A stretch of 48,184 nucleotides of DNA, taken from the NCBI GenBank assembly GCA_021372615.1, contig JAJFUB010000159.1, positions 1 to 48,184 of the forward strand, read 5' to 3'. Position numbers and translations under genes: made by a program. Below, piece by piece: positions 1 through 8,911 of this stretch (its first letter is position 1; the number at the start of each line of letters is the position of its first letter). The notes under the pieces are model-generated. The model ran no database searches and was not told where the DNA came from. It saw only the letters and a program-made list of their open reading frames with translations. This DNA comes from a bacterium. GTDB taxonomy: Bacteria > Armatimonadota > Zipacnadia > Zipacnadales > UBA11051.

Positions 1-2600
1 CCGAGGAGCTGAAGACGAGCGCCTGGCAGCCGGGGCGGCATACCGTCACGCTGAATGTGGACATCCCTCGGGAGGCTCCCGCGCGCACCCCGGCGACACT
101 GCTGCTCTCGCGGCCCGACGGCGCGGTGGGGTTGACGAGCAGCCTCCCTGGCACGACCAGCGACCCGTGGGGGCTGCATGTGACGTTCGACGCGAGGCGG
201 GCGGCGGTCGCGGTCGGTGACCGCTCCCACACGGCCCCGACGCAGGTTGACTTCCCGGATGCGAAGATCAAGACGATTGCGGGGAACCCGACGCTGACGG
301 TGGACGGCAAGGTCGAGGCCCCCGTGATCTGGGCCTCGTCGTACGGCAACCTGCGGCGCTATGCCGAGTATGCCGCGACGGGCGTCAAGTACTTCCGCCC
401 ACACATCGAGGGGGACGCCATCCCCGCGCCCGGCGAGCAGGAGGACTACGACCGCTGGTGGTTCGCGCAGGTGGACCGCATGGTCAACGCGGCGCTGAGC
501 GTGGATCCGCAGATCAAGCTCATCCCCGCCGTGGACATGGACCCCAACCCGGATTGGCTGTTCGTCAACAACTCCGAGCAGTTCCTCAGCGGCCGGGGGC
601 AGGTGCTGATCCCCCTCGTCCTGCAGATGCCCGACCGGGCGCAAGTGCGGCCGACGTTCATGTCACAGGCGTGGCGGAAGGCCGGGGCCGAGGCGCTCAC
701 GCGGCTGGTCAGGCATATGCGCGCCCAGTCGTATGCGCCGCACATCATGGGCCTGATCTTCTTCGCCGGGCGCGCGGGCGAGAACTACTACGGCGGCAAC
801 GAGCTGAACCTGTTCATCAACGACCGGGGGGAGTATGACAGCCAGCCCCGCGAGCGCTGGGACACTGGCGACTTCTCCGTGGCCGCCCGCCGCACGTTCC
901 GCGACTTCCTGATCGCCAGGTACAAGACCGACGCGGCGCTGCAGCAGGCCTGGCAGAACCCGAACATCCACTTCGACGACATCCTCGAGCCGGCCCGTTT
1001 CGTCCGCGAGGAGGTCGTGAACACACTCATGTGGGCCCCCAAGCCGCAGGACGCGGGCGTGATGCGCGACCCGCTGGCCCCGGGCGTGGGCACGCTGCCG
1101 ATGGACTACTTCCAGTGCTTCTCCGAGGCCATGATGGACTCGTTCAACACCTGGGGCCAGGCCGTCAAGGAAGCCTCGGACAATCGCCTCCTTACGGGCT
1201 GCTACTACGGCTACACGCTGGCGCAGCTCTTCACGTCCGTGCCGGGCTTCCACGGTCACACGGCGGTGGATCGCGCCGCCCGGGCGCCCTATCTGGACAT
1301 CTATGTGAGCCCGGCTGAGTATGACAACTCGCGTCGCGCGGGCGGCCACCTGTGGGGTCACAACATCATTGACAGTCTGCGCCTGCACAACAAGCTGTGG
1401 GTCTACGAGGCCGACACACGCACCTACCTGTCGGACATCGTGCCCAAGCAGTACAGCCTGCCGGAGACGCTGGAGGTGCTCAAGCGCGATGCGTGCGCCT
1501 CGATGCTGCGCGGGTCGGGCTGGTGGTGGCTGGAGTTCGCCTCCGGGCAGCGCGGCGCGGCGGCCGCCGAGTGGTTCATGGACCCGGACATCGCCAAGCT
1601 GGCGACGCAGATCAAGCAGCTCTACGACTTCGCCCTCACACTGCCGGACCGGGGCCCCTCGGCGCAGATCGCGATCTTCTACCACGGCGAGTCGCAGACA
1701 GCCCAGGACCTGATGTCCACGCTGGGGCTCAACCTGCTGATCGGCCGCGAGACCCTCATCAACGGTGTGCAGCGGATCGGCGCTCCGTACGACCTGTACA
1801 ACCTCGCGGACCTCAAGACGCTGGCGGAGTCGGGGAAGCTGGCGCAGTACAAGCTGTGCCTGTTCCTCAATCCCTTCTACCTGCAGTCGGAGGAGCTGAA
1901 GCTGCTCGACCTGGCCAAGGGCGGCGGGCGGACGCTGGTGTGGCTCTGGGCGCCCGGCCTGGCCCAGGCGGGCAAGCACCCGGCGCCGGCGAATGTCGAG
2001 AGCGTCATCGGTATGACGGGCCTGAAGCTGCTCAACGAGCCGGTCGAGCCGACGATGCGCTTCACCGACATGAGCGCTGCGCCGGCGGCCGGTCTGCCGC
2101 AGGCGGAGTTCTCGCCGCGTGGCTTTGGTCCGGGCGCAACCTGGGCGCGCTTCGGGAATGCCCTCCAGCCCCTGCCGTACCTCGACCCCGCCCAGGCGGG
2201 CGACGCGAGGATCATCGGACGGTGGGTCTTGGACGGGAAGGTGCGGGACGACATGGGAGCCTTCGCGATCCGTAAGTTGCCGACGTGGACGTCGGTGTAC
2301 TCCGCCTGCCCGTACCTGTCCGTCGAGCTGATGCGCAACCTGGCGAAGATGGCCGGGGTACACGTGTACCGCGACGCCAACGACATCCTGTGCGCCGACC
2401 GGCACTTCGTGTGCCTGCACACCGGCGGGGCCCCGGCAACGGACACCCTCCGCCTGCCTGCTGCAACGCCGGTCTATGACGTATTCCGGCACATGCTGCT
2501 GTCGCCGCGGACCGACAGCCTGAAGCTGGGTGTGCCGCCCTACACGACCGCGCTGTACTACCTGGGCGACCCGGCGAAGCTGGAGGCGGCGCTGAAGTGA
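1..2600 (+). CDS. GH42-like glycoside hydrolase, 5' end outside the window
   Basis: The frame is open from base 3, and the first in-window start (GTG at 57) is preceded in frame by TSAWQPGRHTVTLNV, which reads like beta-sandwich sequence, so the gene very probably begins before the window. About 865 residues are visible. A TIM-barrel-like part (roughly 85-520 counted from GTG57) includes GLIFFAGRAGENYYGG, where the glutamate is a candidate acid/base. It is followed by a Rossmann-like segment (about 545-660) resembling the GH42 trimerisation domain, with IAIFYHGESQ and LVWLWAPGL, and a beta-rich C-terminus. It probably acts on beta-galactosides or related plant glycans, likely outside the cytoplasm. 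The substrate cannot be told from sequence, and another clan GH-A family is possible. Confidence 0.72.
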   Translation, partial: EELKTSAWQPGRHTVTLNVDIPREAPARTPATLLLSRPDGAVGLTSSLPGTTSDPWGLHVTFDARRAAVAVGDRSHTAPTQVDFPDAKIKTIAGNPTLTVDGKVEAPVIWASSYGNLRRYAEYAATGVKYFRPHIEGDAIPAPGEQEDYDRWWFAQVDRMVNAALSVDPQIKLIPAVDMDPNPDWLFVNNSEQFLSGRGQVLIPLVLQMPDRAQVRPTFMSQAWRKAGAEALTRLVRHMRAQSYAPHIMGLIFFAGRAGENYYGGNELNLFINDRGEYDSQPRERWDTGDFSVAARRTFRDFLIARYKTDAALQQAWQNPNIHFDDILEPARFVREEVVNTLMWAPKPQDAGVMRDPLAPGVGTLPMDYFQCFSEAMMDSFNTWGQAVKEASDNRLLTGCYYGYTLAQLFTSVPGFHGHTAVDRAARAPYLDIYVSPAEYDNSRRAGGHLWGHNIIDSLRLHNKLWVYEADTRTYLSDIVPKQYSLPETLEVLKRDACASMLRGSGWWWLEFASGQRGAAAAEWFMDPDIAKLATQIKQLYDFALTLPDRGPSAQIAIFYHGESQTAQDLMSTLGLNLLIGRETLINGVQRIGAPYDLYNLADLKTLAESGKLAQYKLCLFLNPFYLQSEELKLLDLAKGGGRTLVWLWAPGLAQAGKHPAPANVESVIGMTGLKLLNEPVEPTMRFTDMSAAPAAGLPQAEFSPRGFGPGATWARFGNALQPLPYLDPAQAGDARIIGRWVLDGKVRDDMGAFAIRKLPTWTSVYSACPYLSVELMRNLAKMAGVHVYRDANDILCADRHFVCLHTGGAPATDTLRLPAATPVYDVFRHMLLSPRTDSLKLGVPPYTTALYYLGDPAKLEAALK

Positions 2601-2624
2601 CGGGGCAGAGGGAAGGGACGGCGT

Positions 2625-2771
2625 CCTCACCCCTTCCCCTCTCCCTCGCGCTCGACGCGGCCGAGCGCTCCGGAGAGGGGCGGTCGGATGTCGCTTGGTG
2701 GCTCCGAAGGCACACAGTGGCCGGAGGGTCCCCTCTCCGGAGCGTAGCGAGGGAGAGGGGGAGGGGTGAGG
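2625..2771. repeat. long imperfect inverted repeat
   Basis: The left arm (2625-2680) begins CCTCACCCCTTCCCCTCTCC and ends GCTCCGGAGAGGGG. The right arm (2730-2771) is close to its reverse complement, lacking about 14 bases in the middle. The roughly 50-base spacer is unremarkable. The element lies between two plus-strand genes. It could act as a transcription terminator or mRNA-stabilising hairpin, or be a REP/MITE-like mobile palindrome. No U-tract follows. Confidence 0.75.
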
Positions 2772-2835
2772 AGGCGTTCGCCGTTCCGGCAGGTCGCGGG
2801 CTGCACTCGTCGAAAGGTCCCCCCGGAGGCTCATC

Positions 2836-3855
2836 ATGCACACTCGCCGGCTCTGTCTCGTTGCCCTGTTGCTCTGCCTCGCCAGCGCCCTCATGGCCGC
2901 CCCCCTGACGATCCACTACCGCCACGCGAGCGGCAAGTGGCTGCCGTTGCCGTGTGCGGTGGACGAGGCCCGGGGCGTGGTGTCGTTCACCCTCGACCCC
3001 AAGGCTATCGGCGGCGGCTCGACCACTGTGCTGCTCGGCGAGCTGAAGGGCGTCGTGCTGGATGACGAGCGGCCGCCGCGCGTGACCGGCGTGAAGGTGG
3101 ATGACCGCGCGGTGCGCGTCAGCCCCGCCACCGACCTGGACTGGCTGGCGGAGACGCCCCGTACCCTCACCATTGGTCTCGCCGATGACCTGAACGCCCT
3201 CGACCTGTCCGCCCTGAAGGTGCTGCTGAACGGCAAGCCACTGACGCCGTCGCAGTATGCCCGCGAGTTCTCGCAAGGCGGCAAGAGCCTGCGCCTCGTG
3301 CTACCGGTGGCAGACCTGCTGGCCGGTGACGACCGCTTCGTCAACACGGTCGAGGTGCGCGCCCTGGACGTGTCCCCCATGCAGAACGGCGCGGCCTTCA
3401 AGCTGACTTACCGGCATCTGGGCGCAGTGAAGGAGTCCCCGACGCTGATCGCCGAGAGTTCGTACTCGGGCTATGAGAACCTGTCCGTGCTGACCGATGG
3501 CAAGGTAATGAAGCCGGGGGAGACGACGTACGGCTGCACGTGGGCCGCCGAGGAAGTGCCGGGCGACCACTGGCTGGTCTTCGCCTGGCCGGGCGAGAAG
3601 ACGTTGAGCGGGGTCGAGATCTTCTGGGCCACCTACCAGGGCACCTACCATGCCTCGCAGAAGCTGCTGGTGCAGACCTGGGACGGCAAGCAGTGGGTGA
3701 CGCAGAAGACGCTGACGAACCTCAAGGCCGAACAGAGCACGGCGATCGAGCTGGCGCCGGTGAAGACCACACGACTGCGCTTGCTGCAGCCTGACGGCAT
3801 GGGCAACCCCGTGCGCCCGAACATCATGTGGATTACGGAAGTGAAGGTGCCGTAG
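2836..3855 (+). CDS. Secreted protein with C-terminal F5/8 type C-like domain
   Basis: This 339-residue protein starts with a clear signal peptide (MHTRRLCLVALLLCLASALMA), so it is exported. GGAGG lies eight bases before the ATG. Residues about 25-200 look like beta-sandwich material with no family I recognise. Residues about 205-339 (ESSYSGYENLSVLTDGK, a WPGEKTLSGVEIFW strand, TTRLRLLQPDG near the end) match the discoidin/F5/8 type C jelly-roll pattern, which usually binds carbohydrate. No catalytic domain is apparent. Its position after a GH42-like gene suggests a role in glycan binding. The fold call is moderate and the ligand is unknown. Confidence 0.65.
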   Translation: MHTRRLCLVALLLCLASALMAAPLTIHYRHASGKWLPLPCAVDEARGVVSFTLDPKAIGGGSTTVLLGELKGVVLDDERPPRVTGVKVDDRAVRVSPATDLDWLAETPRTLTIGLADDLNALDLSALKVLLNGKPLTPSQYAREFSQGGKSLRLVLPVADLLAGDDRFVNTVEVRALDVSPMQNGAAFKLTYRHLGAVKESPTLIAESSYSGYENLSVLTDGKVMKPGETTYGCTWAAEEVPGDHWLVFAWPGEKTLSGVEIFWATYQGTYHASQKLLVQTWDGKQWVTQKTLTNLKAEQSTAIELAPVKTTRLRLLQPDGMGNPVRPNIMWITEVKVP

Positions 3856-3863
3856 CCACGGCG

Positions 3864-4091
3864 CCCACCCCCGCCGCTACGCGGCGCCCCCTCCCCGCGG
3901 GGGAGGGGTAACGTCAACGTCAACGGCAATGACGCCACCGCCGCCTCCGGCGCTCCCATCCCCCGAAGACATGAGGAGCACCGGCCAACACGCCGCCCCC
4001 CGAGCCGTAGCCTCGTCCCTCCCCGCAGGGAGGGGACAGGCCTTGCCCCTCCCCCGTGGGGAGGGGTCGCGCCGGAGGCGCGGGGGTGGGT
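3864..4091. repeat. Composite inverted repeats between convergent genes
   Basis: The gap between two convergent genes carries nested palindromes. CCCTCCCC/GGGGAGGG-type hairpins occur near 3888-3908, 4017-4035 and 4045-4067. An outer pair reads CCCACCCCCGCCGC on the left (from about 3865) and GCGCGGGGGTGGG on the right (to about 4090). A bidirectional terminator is the obvious role. The base is GC-rich with no U-tract, so Rho-independent termination would be weak. Confidence 0.6.
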
Positions 4092-4103
4092 CGCCGTCAT
4101 CCG

Positions 4104-5447
4104 TCACGGCACGTGGATCAGCCCGCACCGGTCGCCGTCAATCACCATCAGGAGCCGCATCTTCGCGTCCCACTGCACCTCCGCGCCCAGCGCCTGCGCC
4201 ACGGGCTTGAGCGGCGCGTAGAAGCCCCCCTCCTTCATCAGCGGCGCCACGCCCAGCGCCAGCGGTCCCGCATTGCTCTGTGCCGTGGCGTTCCCCAGCG
4301 TCAGCCTGATGCTCTTGTCCCCATGCGTGATGCTCAGCGTCTTGGTCCCGGCGTTCCACTGGCTCTGGGCTTCCAGGAACGTCACCACCGGGCCCATCAT
4401 CACCAGCGTCGTGCCACCGACGACCACCGTCTTGCAGTCGGGGATGAAGCCCTTCTGGGTGAAGGTGCGCTCCTGGGCGGCCATCTGGCCGGGGTCCACC
4501 ATCACGGCGCTCTGGGATTGGTACCAGTACGCGCCCCCGCCGCCGATGAAGGTGAGCGGATCGGCCGTCTCACGGTCCGCGCGGCCAGCCAGCACGAGCT
4601 TCCCGCCAGCGATCTTGAATGGCCACGAGCCATACGGCGCCCCATCCATCGCGATCTTCAGCGTGTACGCCCCGTCCTGGGACAGGATGGCCTTGGCCGG
4701 GAGGAACCCACCGGGCGTCGGACTCTGCGGCGGGTAGACGAACTCGAGGTCGTAGCGCGTCCACTTGTCGTTGAGCCACAGCTTGAGGTCCGGGCGACCG
4801 GTCGCGATGAGCTTCTTGTCGGCATCTCGCACGATCTCCGTCCGCGGAGCGACCCCATCGCGGTTGCCGGTCTCATGGCGGCGCAGGAAGAGCTTCCACA
4901 CGAACTGGTTCTCCGGGTCGTCGTTCCCATACAGGAAGTAGCCCCAGGAGTTCCAGTCGCCCATCGTCAGCAGCTTGTCGCCGACCTGCTTGACGGTGAA
5001 GGGGAAGCTGTAGAACTTGCCGGCGGTGAGGAAGAAGTCCAGCATGTAGTCTCCGGCTGCCAGCTTGGTTGTCTCCCCATCCGCTCGCTGGCCACCGATC
5101 GTGACGCTGCTATAGGGCAGCAGCCACAGCGGCGGCTTCATCTTCTCCGCGTCGAAGTCGAAGCGGGCGAGTTCCGTGCCGCCCACCTGCGACAGCGTGG
5201 CCCAGAGCTTCCGGGCCGGGTCGTCGGACAGGTGGGAGTAGCTGCCCTGGGGCGGCTCGGGCAGGTACAGGGCCTGCAACTGGTCGAGGCGGAAGGCGCC
5301 TGACTGCGGGTCCACCTGCACGCCCTTGAGCAGCATGGCGTGCAGGAGGCCGGGCGTTGCTTCAGGGAAGGCCGCGGCCAGACCGGGGCAGATGACGGAG
5401 AGGGACACGAAGACGGCAAGAACCAGATATCCGACTGCGTTCTTCAT
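4104..5447 (-). CDS. Secreted protein with copper amine oxidase N-like C-terminal domain
   Basis: The 447-residue product has a signal peptide (MKNAVGYLVLAVFVSLSVIC, cleavage near AAA at about 26). The central 300 residues are rich in aromatic beta-strands and carry no known domain that I recognise. The last roughly 100 residues (VVVGGTTLVMMGPVVTFLEA, WNAGTKTLSITHGDKSI, FYAPLKPVAQALGAEVQW) match the stalk or copper-amine-oxidase-N repeat. That repeat is usually a non-catalytic surface or cell-wall module. GGAG lies eight bases before the ATG. The gene diverges from the phosphodiesterase at 5648 across a 200-base gap with no convincing promoter. Function unknown; an exported adhesin or binding protein is the best guess. 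Confidence 0.62.
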   Translation of the reverse strand: MKNAVGYLVLAVFVSLSVICPGLAAAFPEATPGLLHAMLLKGVQVDPQSGAFRLDQLQALYLPEPPQGSYSHLSDDPARKLWATLSQVGGTELARFDFDAEKMKPPLWLLPYSSVTIGGQRADGETTKLAAGDYMLDFFLTAGKFYSFPFTVKQVGDKLLTMGDWNSWGYFLYGNDDPENQFVWKLFLRRHETGNRDGVAPRTEIVRDADKKLIATGRPDLKLWLNDKWTRYDLEFVYPPQSPTPGGFLPAKAILSQDGAYTLKIAMDGAPYGSWPFKIAGGKLVLAGRADRETADPLTFIGGGGAYWYQSQSAVMVDPGQMAAQERTFTQKGFIPDCKTVVVGGTTLVMMGPVVTFLEAQSQWNAGTKTLSITHGDKSIRLTLGNATAQSNAGPLALGVAPLMKEGGFYAPLKPVAQALGAEVQWDAKMRLLMVIDGDRCGLIHVP

Positions 5448-5647
5448 GGGTCACGCTCCAATCGTGCTGGGGGATGGTCACGACCGCCCCCCCAAAGTGT
5501 ATCCACAGCAATATGGTTCGCACCGTCAGGCCCCACACCTCCGTATCACATCGCCTCTGTGCAGTTCCCTTGCCCCAGGGAGGCTTGCCATTCGGCCCCG
5601 GCGAAAGTCCCCCTGGTTACAGATCTGTCGCACCAGGAGGAGACGAG

Positions 5648-6346
5648 ATGGAACTGATGGCTCACCGTGGCGCCTCAGGCTTGGCGCCCGAGAACACGCT
5701 GGCAGCCTTTGAGCTGTGCCTGCAGTACCGGCCCGAATGGACCGAACTCGATGTCCACGCCAGCGCCGATGGCGAGATCATCGTCATGCACGACGGGACG
5801 GTAGACCGCACGACCGATGGCAGCGGCCCGATCTCATCCATGACACTGGCCGAACTCAAGGCCCTCGACGCCGGAAGCTGGAAGGCCGCCGAGTTCGCCG
5901 GCGAGCCCGCGCCGACGCTGCGTGAAGTGGTGGCCGCGGTCGGGAAGAAGGTGCGGATCAATGTGGAGATCAAGGGCGGACCGGACCTGCCGTACGTCGC
6001 CGAGCACGTCGTGGCCATCCTGTCCGAGGGCGGCATTCTGGCCGAGAGCATGATCTCCTCGTTCGACCTGTCCGCCGTCCAGGCCGTGCAGGCGCTGACC
6101 CCTGAGCCGGCCCTGGCGCTCATCACCGGCAACGCCGGGGACCTGGAGATCGCCGCCCGCGAGGGCCTCGGGTGGCTGAACCTGCAGTTCGCCGGCGTGG
6201 ACGCTGCCCTGGTGCGGGCCGCCCATGACGCCGGCGTGCGGGTATGCGCCTGGACGATCAACGACCTGTCGCGCTGGGACGAGTTCGCGGCGATGGGCGT
6301 GGACGTCCTGTGCACCGACATGCCGCACCTGGCCCCGCGACCGTGA
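5648..6346 (+). CDS. Glycerophosphodiester phosphodiesterase
   Basis: The 232-residue cytoplasmic enzyme hydrolyses glycerophosphodiesters from phospholipid turnover to glycerol-3-phosphate and an alcohol. Canonical GDPD residues are all visible: H6-R7 (MAHRGASG), E33-x-D35 (ELDVH), H48 (VMHDG), then VEIKGG and CAWTIN further on. The frame is open upstream to 5474, but the start is set at ATG 5648 because AGGAGG sits seven bases before it and the GDPD family begins at about this point. The length is normal for a single-domain UgpQ-like enzyme. No glycerol transporter genes are adjacent. Confidence 0.9.
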   Translation: MELMAHRGASGLAPENTLAAFELCLQYRPEWTELDVHASADGEIIVMHDGTVDRTTDGSGPISSMTLAELKALDAGSWKAAEFAGEPAPTLREVVAAVGKKVRINVEIKGGPDLPYVAEHVVAILSEGGILAESMISSFDLSAVQAVQALTPEPALALITGNAGDLEIAAREGLGWLNLQFAGVDAALVRAAHDAGVRVCAWTINDLSRWDEFAAMGVDVLCTDMPHLAPRP

Positions 6347-6359
6347 GGAGGTCGTCGGA

Positions 6360-6417
6360 GCGCGGCTCTCCAGAGCCGCACGGGTCGTCGGGAGGCTGCG
6401 GCTCTGGAGAGCCGCGC
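6360..6417. repeat. Inverted repeat family A, copy 1
   Basis: Two perfect 21-base arms (6360-6380 and 6397-6417) flank a 16-base spacer. The left arm reads GCGCGGCTCTCCAGAGCCGC plus A. Each arm is itself nearly palindromic around TCCA. A second copy lies at 15576-15641. The copy sits between two plus-strand genes and could act as a terminator or as a small mobile palindrome. Confidence 0.85.
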
Positions 6418-6453
6418 ACCAACGGCAGAGCCGAGTAGCCCAAGGAGAACCGC

Positions 6454-8865
6454 ATGAGCACAACTGAAGCGATCTGCCTCGCCGCGCTGCTGGCCTGCGC
6501 GCCGTTGCTGGCGCAGACGGGGCGCGGGGGGGACGTCCCCGTGCTGCCCGGTCGGGAGATCAGCTGGGGCATCGGCGGCTGCGGCGGGGCATACTTCCAC
6601 GCGCAACCCGGCGAGTTGATCGTCGAGGTCGAGAAACGCGACCGCAACCGGAGCGGCCGCCCGAGCGACCTGCGCGCCACCCTCGTCGGCCCCGACCGCG
6701 CCGTGCTGCAAGATGTCACCATCCCCTTCGCCGGGCAGGCGCAGGGCAGCGGCGTCGGGCCCGCGCAGCGTGTGCGCCTGACCGCGCCGGTGACGCGGCC
6801 CGGCGTCTACGGCCTGAACATCACCGTCTCCAACGATCGCTACGGTGACAACATCATCTGGGGCCTGTGGACCAACTGTCCGCGCTATCTCATCGAGACC
6901 TCGCGCGGGCATCGCGACCGCGCGCACGAGGAGCCCATCGTCTTGCTGCGCGAGGACCAGCCATGTGATGTGTGCTTCCTCCCGCGCGCCGGGGAGTTCG
7001 GCCTGGACATCGCCGGGCTGCCGGCGGCCGTGACGCAGGTCACCGTCAGCGATGCGGCGGGGACTGTCGTGGCCGACCTGGCCGTGACCAAGGGCGAAGT
7101 GAAGCACACCTTCGCCGCCAACGTGCAGCGCGAGCACACGCCGTGGCGGCTGCACCTGACGCAGGGGCGCGGGGTCGTCCAGATTGACGGCGTGACCCGC
7201 TGGAAGCCCGACGATCTGTACCGCGACCTCGCCTGCTGGACGCCGAACCCGCAGTCGTGGTTCCCGCTGCTGGAGAACCGCTGGCTGCTGACGCCTTACC
7301 GCCGCATGGTCTACGCCCGGCCCGGCGCCCAAGGGCAGGTCACGCTGCAGGTGCACAACAGCCTCGTGAGGGAGCGGGCGGTGCGGCTGAGCCTGGATTT
7401 CCCCGGCCCGCGCTGGGACGCCCGCCTGGACACGGCGCGCGTCGTGGTCGCCCCGCGTGGCGACGCACCCGTGACCGTGAGCCTGCCAGCCCCCGCCGCC
7501 GGGCAGGAGCGCGTCTGCCATGTCCGCGTGACGCCGGAGGACGATCCCGGCTTCAGCACCTACTGCACGCTGACCGTCCGCGGGGGCGAGGCCCCGGCAC
7601 GCCAGCCGCTGCCGAGGCCGCTTGCCCTGCGCCCCTACGAGCATGAGAACGAGCAGTTCGGCTACGTGCCCGACTACCCGACCGACAGCCAGCCGTACTT
7701 CGACCACGCCAACCGCCCATACATCCGCACCTACAATGGCATCGCGACGAAGCGCGACGGCAAGTGGGTGACGACCGACCTCGCCCAGGCTGTGACGAAG
7801 CGCGTGCCGGACTTTCCGGCCGGCGCCTTCACGATGCCTTCGACCAAGATCGCCTTCGACCGGGATGACGACGTGTACCTGATCGCGCGCTCGGGCGCGC
7901 AGGCGGCGTTGCTGCATTCGCGCGACCAGGGCCGGACCTTCACGGCGTACCTGATCCCGGGCCGCGAGGACCGCTCGCGGCACTTCGACATCGAGGTCTT
8001 CACCGGGCACAACGAGTGCGACGGCCCGCCGCCGATCCTGCGCTACACCGCGGTTCCGCAGGAGCCGGACCCGAAGCTGTTCTGGCGCCGCGTGAGCGAG
8101 CTGGAGCTGTTCCTGCCCCGCAAGACCGCCACCGGGATCGAGCTGGGCGAGCCTCTCCTCCTGTCGCGCAGCACACTGGGCTCGTCGCAGCACTCCGGCA
8201 TCCCCAACTGCCTGGCCTCGCGGGACGGCAAGGTGCACATCATCTGGGGCGAGGCTACCGACCCGGCGGAGAAGGTGCCGGGCGTGCCGGCCTATGTGGC
8301 GACGTGTGACCGGGCGACCCGGACGGTGACCAAGCCGGTGCTGATCGGCTACGGCCCGCCGGCCAATGACGTGCACAACTCGCCGTCGCTCACGCTGGAC
8401 AGCCAGGGCTACCTGCACGCGCTGGGCGGCACACACGGACAGCCCTTCCCGTACGCGCGATCCCTGAAGCCCAACGACGCCAGCGGCGGGTTCACCGAGG
8501 CAGTCACGACCTCCGAGCATGGCGGGCAGACTTACATCGGGCTGCTGTGCGGGCCGGACGATACGCTGCACCTCGCAGCCCGCCTGGCCGGCACCGGCGC
8601 CCCCTTCCCCGGCGCCACATACCTGGCCCTCGCTCTCCAGCAGAAGCGCCCCGGCCAGCCGTGGGAGGCGCCCACGCCGCTCATCATGCCGCCGTTCTCC
8701 GAGTACAGCGTCTACTACCACCGGCTCACCTGCGACCGCAAGGGCGCGCTGTACCTGTCGTATGACTACTGGTCCACGTACTGGTTCTACCGCAATGACC
8801 ACCGCGGCAGCCGCCGCGTCGTGATGATGTCGCCCGACGGGGGGAAGACCTGGCGCCTGTGGTAG
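6454..8865 (+). CDS. Secreted Asp-box (BNR) repeat protein
   Basis: This is an 803-residue exported protein. A short hydrophobic leader (ICLAALLACAPLLAQ) follows the ATG, and AAGGAGAA lies before the start. The N-terminal half (about 30-400) is beta-rich without a recognised domain. The C-terminal half resembles a sialidase-type beta-propeller, with Asp-box motifs SRDQGRTF (about 489) and SPDGGKTW near the C-terminus (about 793). This fold serves sialidases, lyases and non-catalytic sugar-binding proteins. No arginine triad of true sialidases could be assigned. The sulfatase 46 bases downstream supports work on a sulfated or acidic glycan. The specific activity is unknown. Confidence 0.65.
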   Translation: MSTTEAICLAALLACAPLLAQTGRGGDVPVLPGREISWGIGGCGGAYFHAQPGELIVEVEKRDRNRSGRPSDLRATLVGPDRAVLQDVTIPFAGQAQGSGVGPAQRVRLTAPVTRPGVYGLNITVSNDRYGDNIIWGLWTNCPRYLIETSRGHRDRAHEEPIVLLREDQPCDVCFLPRAGEFGLDIAGLPAAVTQVTVSDAAGTVVADLAVTKGEVKHTFAANVQREHTPWRLHLTQGRGVVQIDGVTRWKPDDLYRDLACWTPNPQSWFPLLENRWLLTPYRRMVYARPGAQGQVTLQVHNSLVRERAVRLSLDFPGPRWDARLDTARVVVAPRGDAPVTVSLPAPAAGQERVCHVRVTPEDDPGFSTYCTLTVRGGEAPARQPLPRPLALRPYEHENEQFGYVPDYPTDSQPYFDHANRPYIRTYNGIATKRDGKWVTTDLAQAVTKRVPDFPAGAFTMPSTKIAFDRDDDVYLIARSGAQAALLHSRDQGRTFTAYLIPGREDRSRHFDIEVFTGHNECDGPPPILRYTAVPQEPDPKLFWRRVSELELFLPRKTATGIELGEPLLLSRSTLGSSQHSGIPNCLASRDGKVHIIWGEATDPAEKVPGVPAYVATCDRATRTVTKPVLIGYGPPANDVHNSPSLTLDSQGYLHALGGTHGQPFPYARSLKPNDASGGFTEAVTTSEHGGQTYIGLLCGPDDTLHLAARLAGTGAPFPGATYLALALQQKRPGQPWEAPTPLIMPPFSEYSVYYHRLTCDRKGALYLSYDYWSTYWFYRNDHRGSRRVVMMSPDGGKTWRLW

Positions 8866-8911
8866 CTCACAAGCGCTCGGGTCTGCAGACAGCCGGCCCC
8901 CAGGAGGAGAC

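Noticed and set aside
663-2894. A 743-codon open frame on the minus strand opposite the GH42-like gene
   Set aside because: It is arginine/proline-rich, matches no family and lies antisense to a well-supported gene; long shadow frames are expected in GC-rich DNA.
5499-5508. TGTATCCACA resembling a DnaA box
   Set aside because: It is a single site with no cluster, AT-rich region or dnaA/dnaN neighbours, so there is no evidence of an origin.
5448-5647. Possible riboswitch upstream of the phosphodiesterase
   Set aside because: The region has some paired segments but no recognised riboswitch core, so nothing could be supported.
6454-8865. True sialidase assignment for the Asp-box protein
   Set aside because: Asp-boxes alone do not show sialidase activity and the catalytic arginine triad and FRIP-type motif could not be assigned.
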